Below are positions 1 through 13,300 of a DNA stretch of 64,000 bases, piece after piece; the stretch's first letter is position 1; each line of letters opens with the position of its first letter. This DNA is from Amphiura filiformis (lineage: Eukaryota; Echinodermata; Ophiuroidea; Amphilepidida; Amphiuridae). The stretch spans positions 46,083,613 through 46,147,612 of the forward strand of contig NC_092637.1 in assembly GCF_039555335.1 (NCBI RefSeq), read 5' to 3'. A program made the position numbers and the translations under genes. Under the pieces are notes generated by a model. That model was given only the letters and a program-made list of their open reading frames with translations. It was not told the origin of the DNA and made no database searches.

Positions 1-616
1 TAATGTAAAAAGAGGAAGCAGACATCAATTAGACTAACGATCGCCAACATATGTCTTTCGTGAGGTAGCTTGCACATGGGCCCAAAATTTATGATTGGTA
101 AATCATATTTGGTAAGCTTAAATTTCATGTATTTTTTTAGCCCGACGTTGCACAGCGTCATCATCCTTATATCTTCGTGTCAGGCGCTTAACAAAGTCAT
201 TTTGGGTGGGCGCTTATTTTTGACACTGATAAATTGCCAACAATCATCGTCTGATAGTATTTTAGTTACTCACAGTTAGTGAACACTCAAAAAATGAAAT
301 ACTGGAGACTGCCTGCAAATAAATGTAATTTTGAAGTCAGAATCACCTCAAACTTGGCCTTTGGCTTTGCAGGTGGTTATTGTAAAGTATTTTTTAATAT
401 CTATACATCTATCCACTATGAAATAACATCATTATTTAATTTTGGTGCACATTTTGGATACTTTTAATGCTCAATTTCCCACATGCATGCATGTATAGTC
501 ACTCGACATGCTCAACAGGTAAGCTTGAAGTATTTTGATAACATTGGATGGGCGATTAATAATTTCACATTGTTTTTGTTGTAAAGTTGCAGGGTGGCGC
601 TTACAGGGGCATGGGC

Positions 617-1548
617 CAGTGTCCGAATTAAGAAAATAAAAGGGGTTGTCCCACGGACAACCAGGTTGTAATTTCTGGTTGTCCACCAAAGTTTTTGGTT
701 GTTCGTAAGCATGAAGTGGAGTGAGTGTAGTCAATTTATGAACAATTAGGCTACTCTTAAATATTTAAAAATTTATCAGTTGTGTCAGGTTTGAGCAAAA
801 TAACATGCTGAAAAAGTGACTTTTGGCTGTATATCTTTGGTTGTCCACCGGTACATGGATCGAATCCATGGGTTCCTACAGTCACCCATGGAAAACAGGG
901 TACTGAAAAACACTACACAATGTCCACATATCAGCCATGGTTGGTTTTGTTTACATTGCATTAATTCCCTCAGAACAGGCAATACAGATTCCAGACAGAT
1001 AAAACTTACCTAATATCAGTTTTAGTTGCCCTTTCATAACTCCAAATTGACAAGACATTAAATTCTATTTGCTCATTTTCATACCAGAATCAAGGAAAAC
1101 ATGGTTTTGTTATTACAAAATAACAGGAAAATCATACAGTTCATTTCTGGTCAATTGCAGCAGGCCACTTGAGATAATCAATATTGGTACTTGAATGTTA
1201 TGGTTGGTTGGTTGGTCAGTGACTTCTGCTCATTGTAAGACTGACAGTAGCTGACAGTGTTGTAAACTTGATTGCATAACATTAAGATTGTCAACTTATA
1301 TCCTTTGTATTTGAGTTGTCAAATTTATGGATTAGTTACTGTCAAATGAAGTAAACAGTATTTAATGTCAACAAAACATGCTGCTGCAGAACTCTATGCC
1401 TGTGTGTGTGTGTCTGAGGGCCGATGACTGGGCCGATGACACACATTCGATGGGTGTAGTCCACCGGACAACTATAGCATTATTTTCAGTTGTCCAGTGC
1501 ATGTTTTGGTTGTCCTGGGTGAATGGACAACCACAATTTCGAACACTG
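617..1548. mobile_element. Non-autonomous hAT-like element, 932 bp
   Basis: Terminal inverted repeats CAGTGTCCGAA / TTCGAACACTG are flanked by an 8-bp duplication gcatgggc (609-616 and 1549-1556), the hAT hallmark. The inside has many ggttgtcc / ggacaacc words. No transposase reading frame. Bases 1-608 before it are intron without recognisable features. Confidence 0.85.
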
Positions 1549-1623
1549 GCATGGGCGGTTAAATGGAACGAATATGGTAATAGAAAACACCACCTTTAAT
1601 AAATATTAATGTTGACATTTCAG

Positions 1624-1737
1624 GTCCTGCGGATGGTGATTATGAGGCGTGTCTGACAGGTGTATGCATTCCAAATAGTTGGCGATGTGATTATTTTGAT
1701 GACTGTGGTGACAGCAGTGATGAAGCTAACTGTACAT
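1624..1737 (+). CDS. LDLa exon 1
   Basis: 114 nt, phase 1-1, between a ttgacatttcag acceptor and a gtaagt donor. Five cysteines are encoded whole; the first is expected from the codon split with the unseen upstream exon (T|GT). The calcium-cage segment reads [16 protein letters not shown] and the module ends NCT. It is the most upstream exon I can find; the 1.6 kb before it is intron. Confidence 0.88.
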
Positions 1738-4700
1738 GTAAGTGTTGTGTGTGTCGGGTGTGTTTGTTATTGAAGAGATTCATCAGGAATACAGTAATCA
1801 GATTTCAAAGTTTTCATAGTAAAAATTCCAAGAAAAAACTCATGTTTTCCATACAGTTTCGGCAATCCAGTCTGTTGCCTTTCTCAATGGTATGCCAGTT
1901 GATCCTTTGTTGGATGGTATGACGTCATCGGGAGATGATGACGCCCTCAAGATCAATTAGTCATAGACGTGACTCAGTTGGAAGACCCCCTCGTCGCTGT
2001 TCATTAGACTCTCTTTCATGCTTGGTCGTGATTTCCTCCGGATCCAGATAGACTCCCTTATCCATCTGGTGTTTCTCGTGTCGTCCGTAGCTAGAATTTT
2101 TGGATTGTCCCAGTTAATAAGATGGTTTTCTTTACTGGCATGTTCTGCAATTGAGGATTTCATTTCAATTGTCTGTGGATCCTTGTTCGTGTTTGTGTTT
2201 CTAAACACAGGCAGTATGGAATTTTTATGTGACAGTGGATGCACAGTGACCACAGAGTACTTGAAATATATTTTGACAAGCTGCAAAACCTTATTCATGT
2301 GTAGGGGAAATTTGTACTGAAGGGTGATTTTTGTCAAAAAACAGAGCTATTTCTTTAGAATTTTCTGTAAAAACTGACCCCATTTTGACCAAACATAAAT
2401 TTTAAAAACATGGACTTTTAATACGTAAGGATTTCAGTGAAAAACCTACCCCAATTTGGGTGGCATGTCACTTCGAACATGGCATATAACTGTCCCCTCC
2501 CCAGGCCACAGATGTCCATGCTTGTTTGACAGTGTTCTTTCATCAAATAAAACCCTCATTCATTACCAGTGTTCGAAATATGCCTCAAAAAGTTACAGGC
2601 CAGCCGGGCTTGATCTTAAAAAGTTATTGGCCAGCCGGGCCGGCAACTAGATGCCAGTCAGAAAAGTTACCGGCCAGGCCAAAAAGTTACAGGCCAATGG
2701 CCGGCTGTTCATTACTGATTGAACAACTCTTCCTATGCCTTTATACAGGAGTCAAGCATTGTTAATCGGCAATGAATCCATCGCGTTACGGATGAGCACA
2801 TAAAATTCGTCATGCCTGGAACATATGCGTAAACATGAACTCTCTTATGTTGGTGGTAGAAGCTAAATATTACCGCTTTATTCTTTAGTTTTATTGCTGA
2901 AATCAATAGAGAAATACCGCAATCTTCTTGTAAGGTTGAGTGACAATGACAAATGGACATTCCGAATGAAAGAATCATGTGAATTAGACATCTTTAGCTT
3001 GTTTCGTTGTTGGAAGGGATTCAATCATGTTTCACCGTTGTTCGAGGTTTACTCGCAAAGTAAACCACTCAGACGACCTGGACGCATCGTTCTTAATCGG
3101 TGATGAACAATGGTGAAACATGATTGAATCCCTAATAGACTTACAATGGGCTATTCCATTTAAAACCCACCCTCCCCCTGTGGAAGATTTAGCTCAAGTC
3201 TCCCACAGAGGGAGTATGAGTTTTGAACAGAATAGACAATTGGGTAACTTCATTTGAAATACTCACTCCAGTTGTGGAAGATGTAGGTAAAGTCATAATA
3301 CAGGGGAAGTTTGGGTTTCAAAATTAACCCTGGCCAATTACATGTGAAAAACATATTCCCCCTGTGGAAGATATTTCTAAAATCTTCCACAGGGGTAGTG
3401 TGGATTTTAATTGGAATAGCCCAATTTCTGTGCTTCATTTATTCAGGTTTGTCAGATGACTTTCAGTGTGGTGATGGAGTCTGCATTCCTGGGAGTTGGG
3501 AATGTGATGGAGAACGAGACTGCTCAGATGGGAGTGATGAAGAGAGCTGTGTCAATCAATGTAAGTCAAAGCTGCAGTTCAGAAAAGCCGCAGAAAAACA
3601 TCTGACCTACTAACCCTACCTCAGAAACAGTGGTGAAGGACAAACATATCTTGTTTTCTTAAAGGTGGTCTTAACCCTGGAATTACAGAAATATTTGGGC
3701 CTCATAACTGCTAAATTGTTGGTCTAAAGTATATAAATGTATACATATTTAGAATGGCAAAGACTTGATAAGTTAATCTGTAAGGTCAAATCTACCAAAA
3801 AACGTTTCAAAACGTAAAAAGGGGCCAAAGTTTAAAAAATCTTTCCTGTGTGGCTTTTCACCCTTTTTTAAACTTGGTCCCATTCAGTATAGTAGTAATT
3901 TCTACAATTAGGTTTAATTAAGACTGTTCAAAAGCATAGGCTATGTATTATCAAAATCATTTGAAGGTTTATGTTTTATTATATTGCGTGTTCATAGAGA
4001 GTAGTAAAGTATTATATATACTTAGCAAATTGACTGTCTGTCAACTTGCATAGGCCCTACATCTGTACATGAGGCGCAGAATCACACAAGACGATGAAGA
4101 ATTTAACAAAGTGAGTATTTGCTACTTTTGCTTAAATCAAAATACATTATAACGTCTTTACGGAAAAACTTCAATCACGCATCGAACATTAATTCATTTA
4201 CTCTACAAAATGAACAATGACAACTAAGAAAACAAACAAGTAGCCTAAAGATGACTTCATATGGGTCTTTAGAAACTTTCATAAATGGGACCAAGTTTAA
4301 AAAAGGGTGAAAAGCCACACAGGAAAGATTTTTAAACTTTGGCCCCTTTTTACGTTTTGAAACGTTTTTTGGTAGATATTAATTCTTTTTTTGAAGTAAA
4401 AAAATATTGCGCAGTAAATGGGTTCTTTGTAGCCATGCGAGGCGAACTAGTTGGATATCCATATTTCGCGGTTAATGGTTCTTTTGTAGCCCTATGGGCA
4501 AACTAGTTGGATATCCATATTTCGGGATGAGTGGTTTTTTGAAGCTTCGAGGGGCAAACTAGTTGGATATCCATATTTCGCGGTTTGTGGTTCTTTTTAA
4601 CACTGCGGGGCAAACTGGTTCGACATCCTCATTTCGCGGTTAGTGGTTTTGACGACCCGTAACCACCCCAATCAGCTGCATGGGGTAAGAATTATTAAAA

Positions 4701-7306
4701 AAATTAATAGCTGAACCCAATAGTTCAGCGAGGGACTGGAAACGACATATTGATGACTATATATAGAGTGTATGCAATAAACCCAAGCAGAACGAGAGCT
4801 GCTAAGTAACCGTTATCCATAACCATAAACACATGCATGATCAGACGAGTGTTCAATTTCCTCATAGCTTCCCACGTTGTACACACGTCAGTCGAATTTG
4901 GCGGTGTTGGTTTGTTAGCCCTCCAAGCTATAACATCGTTCACTTTTTGTTGAACTTTGTATGTGGGCCTCACTGTAATAACATAAAGATCAGTCTGATC
5001 AGTGTGATATCATTTCAAGAGGTCACTTCACATGATTAAGCTAAACAGCCTAATTCGGCCCTGATTTGGTAAAATGATCTAACTTGAAATTAAAATCGCT
5101 GTTTCGAAAAAAGAGCTTTAAAGTTTGAACACTTGACGTTTTTCTTTTGAATAAAATAAATTATTAAACAGATCTAATGTCTTAGAAAATATATAAAGTC
5201 ACTGGCCTTCTCCAAACCTCAGGTTCAGATCACTAGCGTTGGTTGAAGGAACAACATACAATCAATCAATCAATCAATTTATTTCATCCATTCATATACA
5301 TACTATATGCCATTACGGCACCCTTGCTGGCCCTGATAGCATCGGACTTAATGTCCAATTTTCTGCATTAAAACTTTAATTTCCTTTTGGTCACGCCCTG
5401 CCCATTTGGTAGATCTTCATTCTCTCCATTATAGCAGTTTTTTGTATTAATTTCTTTCTCTCTTTCTTTCTTTCTTTCTTTCTCCCCTTCTTTCTTTCTC
5501 TCTTTCTTTCTTACCTCCTTTCTTTCGTTTTTCTTTCTTTCTATCATAGGCCTACTTTCATTATTCCTTTCCTTTTTAGTTCTTTTTCTTTTCTTTATTT
5601 CTTTCTTCTCTTTTCATTTTCCTTCCTTGCTTTTTTTCCTTTCTTTCATTCTTTCTTTCTTCCTTCCTTTCTTTCTCTCCTTCTTTCTTTCTTTCTTCCT
5701 CTTTTTTCTTTCTTATTTTCTTTCTTTCTTTCATAGGCCTACTTTCATTCTTTCCTTTCCCTTTTCCTTTCTTTATTTCTTTCTTCTCATTTCTTTTTCC
5801 TTCCTTTCTTTCTTTCCTCCTTTCTTTTTTTCTTTCTTTCTATTTTCTCTTTTTTGTTCATTCTTTACTTTCTTCCTTTTTTTATCAGCCTCTCTTCCTC
5901 TTTCTTTGCATTTCATTTAATATCTAGAGTTTTTCTGCGACTGCTTTCGCTCGCGCTGCTTTAATTTGCGTGTTGCGCCATTTCTAGTACGCACCTTTTA
6001 ACATCGCGTTTCTCATTTTTATTTTCCGCGCTCGCAGACATTCTCTATTTTGCTTACTTTGATAAAGTACTTTTGTACGAAACGTCAGTGTATAATTTTA
6101 TATTAAAACATCGTTGAACAACACCAAGTTCCAAAGGTTAATGAACGAGAATGAAAAGAACATATTAACTTTATCATGTTTGTCTCCTTATGCATGAGTG
6201 TGTATATTTATGGCCTTTACAATATTTCCTTATGTTCTTGTTAGGTATGGCCTGGGTATTATTAAAATAAAAAATAGTTATATTAAATGAAATCCTGGCA
6301 TAAATAAATCGTCTTCATTCAATTGTGCTCTCTCTAAAGCAAGTAGAAATAGCTTGTACACTTTCAACATGGGAACACGTTTTGGCGTATCTATAATTAG
6401 TAAAATAAAAGATGTAGCTCAGCGGCCAGCCAACAAAAAGAAAATGTCTATAGTAGGCCCTTAGCTGGCCCTATACGTGAAACAAGATTTTCTTTCTGAA
6501 TTGGCCGTATTTTACGCGTAAGAAAATCAATCGCATTATCGTGTTCACTCAAAAATTTAGAAAATAAATGGGTACTTCTGGGTTGGGTATCTATAGATTG
6601 TATAGAATTTAAGTATGATATATTTTCGATGGTAAATATATTTCACTTTCAAAGTTTGTAGTTTTCAGAATTGCAATTTCTGAATATTATATAAAAAGCA
6701 CTAATAAGACTATAAATGTAAGAGTATGGGATCATTTTGAATGTTAATAAATGCGAATCGCCGGCGGTAGACACCTGCAAGATCAGGGATTGCCGCGATT
6801 CTTGCAGTAGCTTTTATGAATAGAATACAATAGTGGATACAATAGCGGATACAATAGCGGAACAATAGAGCTCTCTTACGGGCAAATAAACCTTGTCGCG
6901 TTTTGCTAAATTTCACTTCTTCTTTTCATGAACTAACCGTTATTTTTTAAACTTGTGGCAAAACTTCGACCGAAGTTTTTAATTTGGGCAAAATGCTTAT
7001 TTTTGGAAAAAAATAAAAAACAACACTTTTTTGGTCCAAATTTTTTCGGACCATGTAACCAAAAATTTGTTTTATTAATTTTTAATAACTACATAAAAAT
7101 ATCTAGGACCTGTTTTTTTATTTTTTTAAATTCTGACCAACTTTGAGAAATTTACACCAAAAATGGTTGAAATTTGGCCAAAATATAGCATTTTTCAACC
7201 ATTTTTAGTGTATGAGAAACTGGGTTACTGGTAGTGCTGTGGTCGACATGCCTTATGTTGACATAATGTCGACGTCGGCACGTATCCCGACATGTCGACA
7301 TCAAAA

Positions 7307-7346
<40 letters not shown>

Positions 7347-10300
7347 AATTTTTAAATTTTCAAAAAATATTTTTGGCCAGAAAAGCAAGTTATAGGCCCA
7401 AAATTACTTGTTATTCAAGGTTGGAAACCAGAGAAATACTGCTACTAAAAAAAAAAAATGCCAACATTTTTTTACAAAGTTGGATAAATTTGTATATTTT
7501 GATTACCTTTGCTTCTATTGAACAGTCAGGGACACATTGAATTAGTATGCATTGCTAGCTGTTCAATAGAAGCAAAAGTAATTAAAATATACAACTGTAT
7601 ACAAATTTAAAAAAAAAAATTGGCATTTTTATTATTTTTTTAAAGAATTTTTTTTTTATGTCGACATACTGTCGACGCCGGTATACTGAATTATATCGAC
7701 ATGTCAACATTAAAAAACGGTGCCGACCACAGCACTAGTTACTGGGTCATGTAGCATATTTGAGATTTCATTAACCAACAGTGCTCCTGGAGCATAAATG
7801 GAAAACATTTATTTACTAACATTATAGAGCAGCTATTTATTATAATTAAAAACTGAAACTGAAACATCACTTTGCAATTGTATCCATAATATTCTGTGTC
7901 CGATTTCAACTTTGCAAATCTTTACCAAAAATGATGAAGTAATAATATTACTTCATCATTTTGGTAAAAAAATAATGAGGTAGAATGAAGGAAATCACAC
8001 TGGACATATTGGTTATCGAATGTGGAGCTCTATGTGTGATGTAATGATGAAGTAATATAAGTAATTTTAGTCAGGAAAGCGTTTTGTCCATTTTAAACCA
8101 AAATAATGAGGTAAAATGAAAGAAACCATGACATCTTGGCCATTGTCTATGTGGAACATTAGGTGTGAATTAATGCTGTCGTCTCAGGTAAATACAGCAT
8201 TAATTCAAGATTGCTGTTTTTACCTGACAGACACACAAAATTTGGCTGGTTGGGACATGTGTAGACATTACAAATATGCCAAAAAATTAGGTTTAAAAAA
8301 TAATTTCATGTTAAAAGATCTGTCACCATATGGCTTTAATATTTTTCTTTGTATTTATAACCATTAACCGTAAATTATATTATCGGTAATTAAGGGCATT
8401 TTGTGATCCAGAGCCTCATCCTCCACTTTTCTCAAAAAAAGTCAAGATTATTATCCCACTGGAAACCTCAGGCTACATAATGTTTATGTACAATTTTAAA
8501 TTTAGATTTAAATCCAAATTTAAATTATATGGATTACAACACTAGCATATGTAACAGTGTAATACACATAATCATGCATAACTCGCAAAATCGGAATCAA
8601 CTGAAATTCTGGCAATTAACTAAAGAAGCAAAATTACAAAATTGTACTCCATAGAGACTGCAAAAGGAATTCCAACATGGACTGTGAAACTGAGTCAGTT
8701 ATGTAATAATTCAATGATTTTGTCTGATTTTACACCATTTTTTTTTTCATGTTTTAACCATGCATGTTTTTCATGTTTCAGGTTTGTTTGAAGATGAATT
8801 ACCTTGTGAAAATGGGGAATGTATCCCACCTACATGGTTTTGTGACGGTGAGATTGACTGCACTGATGCCAGCGATGAATTCTGCCCAGAATGTAAGGAA
8901 TAATTTGGTTATCAAATGAAGAGTTTAGTTTCAAAACCCCTTACATCCACTTGAGCAATTTTGAGAACACATCAAAAAATCATCAAAAAAGTCACTGATA
9001 TAAGGGGGTTTTCAACAAAAGCAGTTTTTGGTGGGATGCTCATCCTACCCTGCTCAAGTGGATGTAAGGGGTTTTGAAACTAAGCTCTTCAAATGAAGAT
9101 ATCATTATCTATACAGTTGATCCCTACAAAACACAAGATTTTCCCCCCTCCCACCCAATGATAATGTATATTTGGGACCGCTTCCAAAGAATATGGTAGC
9201 CGCTTAAGTTCATACAATATACGGGTGAAAACAGATGTACACCAACGCACCCCAACGCAAAAATAATAAAACAAACAAAAATTTAATCGCTGAAAATGTA
9301 TTCTTTGTCATTCTGTTAGGTCCAGAGGGTAGCCTAGAATGTGTAAGTTCTTCTGGTCTGTCAGATGGCATGTTGTGTCTTCCTAGTCTACATATATGTG
9401 ATGGCGTAGAAGACTGTGAGGGCGGTATTGATGAAGCTGGCTGCCAAGGATGTAAGTGATATATATATATATTTGTAAAAAAATGAGAAAACAAGTAGGA
9501 CATCGTGCCATGACTCACAGCAGCTAAAGGGAGTATCCCATTATGCTTTGCGGTACCATAATAGAACTAAATATGTCATAGTACACAAAATCCCTCACTT
9601 CAACTTACAATTACTCGCTTAAATCAGGGAAGTTTAGACTTTTGTTTGAAAAAGTACGACCCCTGAAGTATTGTGAATTTAATATCCATAGCTCTCAATA
9701 TCTAAGTGGCTCTTGTTAATATTTTGTATACATTTGCTATGGAGCATGCAGATGTACTGCAATGCATGATGGGATACTCCTTTAAGCTGCTGTGGTCATG
9801 ACTAGACATTGTGTACAGAGCTCAGAAGTCATGGAATTTCAAAATTGGCAAAAGTCATAGAAAATTTGAAGTCATGGAATTGTGATTTTGGTATTGAAGT
9901 TGGCCACATATTTGTGACATGATCAAGGGGAATGAGTCGGATGTCGCTAATATTGTTTTTGAGATGGCAAAAACTGTGTTCAAATTCTTTATTTTTTTAT
10001 TTTTTTCAGCCATTGGTAAATTACTCATAACTCGGTAACCAGATGTCCGATTTTGATGGGGTCAAAATGTAGCATTTGTAAACTGGCAGAAAATGATGTA
10101 AAAAACTGCTAATTGAAAATTGCCGACATGTGGCTCATTCCCCTTGATCATGTCACATTTCTTTCTAAGGTGTGTGTTTTGGAGAATCCAATGAAGGGTA
10201 AAACATCAGGGAATATGTATTATGTCAAATGTAAATTCCATAATTAAATGTCATAGGAAAAGTGAAATTTACCTGAAAACCTACAGGGTACTACCAGCCA

Positions 10301-13300
10301 AATTGACGACATCTAAGAACTATTTTGATTGGTTACAAATAGGGTTATATCATGTATTGAGCCAATCAAAGATTTCAGAATAGTCAGTAGGATTAAGGTT
10401 GGAATTGCTAAGAGATCTAAAAGCTCTAGTTTGATTGGTTACTTAACCCTAACACTGAACCCTGCTTTTTGTTATCGGAAGATTGCATCATCGCAGACCC
10501 TGGGATTCATGCATGTGCAGTGGTTTTCATTGTGATCTTTTGTGGTATCTATGGCCTGGGTGTTAGGGTTAATTACATTAACCAATCAGTGACTCTGTAA
10601 GAAGAGGTGTAGTGCACATGGGCAGTGGCATAGCCAGGATTTTTCAACCTAGGGGCACAACTTGTAAATGTATCGTGAAATATTTTTTACCGGACGGAAG
10701 TTGTGATTTGTTGACCCAAATTTTTTTTGCATGATTTGAAAAACTGAAGAGCAAAAAAAAAAAAAAAAAAGGATAATAGGCGATACCAACATAAAAACAC
10801 ACAATTTTTATGTAAAATTCAATTTCATTCACAATTTTTCATCATTTTTTTGATAATTCTCCCCTTTTTCTGTCACCCTGGGTGAATAATAGCCTATTGT
10901 TAACCAACACCTTTTTTCACTAACACCTTCCGTCTACCGACGGCCTTACATGAACCGACGGCCATGACGAGCAGGGGGGGCACTGGCCCCCCCACTGGCT
11001 ACACCACTGCACATGGGGTCAAATAATCTTTTGATTTACATATTTATCATAATTGTTTACAGGTAGAGAAGGTTTACTAGACTGTGGAGATGGGACATGC
11101 GCAGAACTCTCAGAAAAATGTGATGGTGTTTCAAATTGCAATGACGGCAGTGATGAAACTGATTGTGTGTGTATGTATTCCCATCACAAGGCTTGGAAAT
11201 TTGTTAAATAATGATCTTGGGGTAACCCACACCAGAAATTCCAATCCGGGAAAGGCTGGTACCCCCAGAACCTGCCCGAATATCCTAGCCTTAGTTACAA
11301 TCCAAAGAAAAATATACAAAATATGATATGTCGGTAGAAAGCAGAATAATTACTGAACACAATGGCTTTGAACCCATTTAAATATACATCCAAAGATATG
11401 CTGATATACTTCCCAGTTGGTCTACTTTTCCCTATACTTATCACTGATCAGTACCCTCTTGACTGTTGGGTTGCCAATAAATCTTATTCGGAATCGCATG
11501 TCAAATATTCGAAAAGTCACCCAAATTTTCACTTAACCATTGGTTTCTATGGGACAGGAAACTATACTCAAGTCAAAGGAGCCAATATTGAAAGTTGCCA
11601 ATTTTTTTTCTTAATCATTGGTTTTATGGGACAATAAATGTTTGGAAGTCACAGGGAAAATCTTCAAAAGTAGCCTAATTGGGCTGCAAAATTGTGGCTT
11701 TGGCAACCCTGCCTCTTGAATTGCCTATGGCTCATTAGCCTGAATCCTTCTGGCCTCTAATGGTGGTGCCTTTTTTTTACCCACAATCCTTCACGTTGCC
11801 TTATTCGAGGCCTGAATTCCAAACACGAAAAAAAACAGGGCGCTCCAAGCCCAGATTTTGGGCTTGAGTTTGCATGCAGTATGCACTTGTTTATATAGCG
11901 TAGTCTCTAACACCGCCAGTTTTATTCCGCTCATGGCGCCAAACTACATGGCGGCTCAGGAGACTATATCATGAATAAGTAATGAGCTTACGTCATGACT
12001 TGCATATTGTCGAAGTCTGAACAATCATGTTATCTGCCAGCGGGTAGCGGTACTGAGACAGTAGGCCTAGGCTGAGCCTACTTTATAGATTTTGGAAAGC
12101 AACAGCCGAGTTTGAATGGTTTCGTTATTTATTCACTTTCATTGCCAGAATCATTATTGTTCCAAGTTATTCTTTAATATTCTTCTTCGTATCATTATTA
12201 TTATTGTTTTGGCACAGAAACACGTTTTTCATTTAAAAACTGTTTATAGGGCTATTGTGGAGTTTTAATAAATTCTTAACACATTTTCATGACCTTTATA
12301 GGTCTATATTAAATCAGACGATTCGAATGTTCTTAGGAAGTGTTCATAAATACCTTGGGGTGGAAAATATAGGGGATCAAATACATTTTGGGTCTGAAAA
12401 AGGGGGAACAAAAATTCAGTTCTTAATAGAGGGATCAAAATATCAAGAAAGTTTGCGCACTTCACACTTTGGGTGTAAAACTTGCTTAAAGGAGTGTTTC
12501 GTGATCCTAGCATCCTCTTTTTATGACATTTTTCAGTACATATCCACGAAAAAAGCCTATTCCCAAAATTTCAGTTGATTCCGATTTTGCGTTTGCGAGT
12601 TATGCATGATTATGTGTATTACACTGCTCCATAGACAATGCGTTGTAATTTCGTTCTGGTGCACCAGAACGAAATTCAAATTTCACGAGTTTGCAAAAGC
12701 GAATTAATCTGCAAGAAATATTTTGTACATAAACATTATGTAGCCAGAGGTTTCCAGTGATATAAAAATCTCAACTTTTTTTTGAGAAAAGTGGGGATGA
12801 GGCTGTGGATCACGAAATGCCCCTTTAAGATGATGAGTGGTGTCCTCGAACTACAACAGCACGCCAACCCCTTCTGTCCTGCATGGCCGTTCCCAAATCC
12901 ATAACATCCAGTACAGTGTCCTGTTTCAATACATCCACGTATATGTTAGAGGGGGTCTACCAGGTTTTCTGTTTCCATGTTTTGGTCTCCAATGGATCAG
13001 CTTAGCTACAGGTTCATTTTTGCTTCTGTATGCGTGCCCAGCAAAACGTGTCCTCCTCTCTCTGATCTTCTGTGAAAGTTTTGGTAGGTCACCATATACA
13101 TGTAGCTCTTTGTTCGTGATGTGCTGTTTCCAATTGATGTTGTATACTGATCTAAGCATTTCTTTACATAGTCTGGGTGTAAAACACTAACGGTAATTTT
13201 TGGCTAATGAGTTCTTTTTAGGATATGAAGGGGGGGGCATAAAAAAGTTTAGACCATAAAAGGGAAATAAAAATACATAAATAAATAAATCCACGCTTTT

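Noticed and set aside
1957-2337. 126-codon minus-strand gene
   Set aside because: The recognisable part matches a retroelement C-terminal tail, so it is annotated as a mobile-element fragment.
3311-3613. Open frame running from a MITE into exon 2 with a hydrophobic start, resembling a signal peptide plus LDLa
   Set aside because: The hydrophobic part comes from the MITE and pyrimidine tract, and it crosses a good acceptor. I see no promoter evidence for an alternative first exon.
5627-5920. 97-codon Phe/Leu/Ser-rich frame resembling a membrane protein
   Set aside because: It is simply the translation of the tttc satellite.
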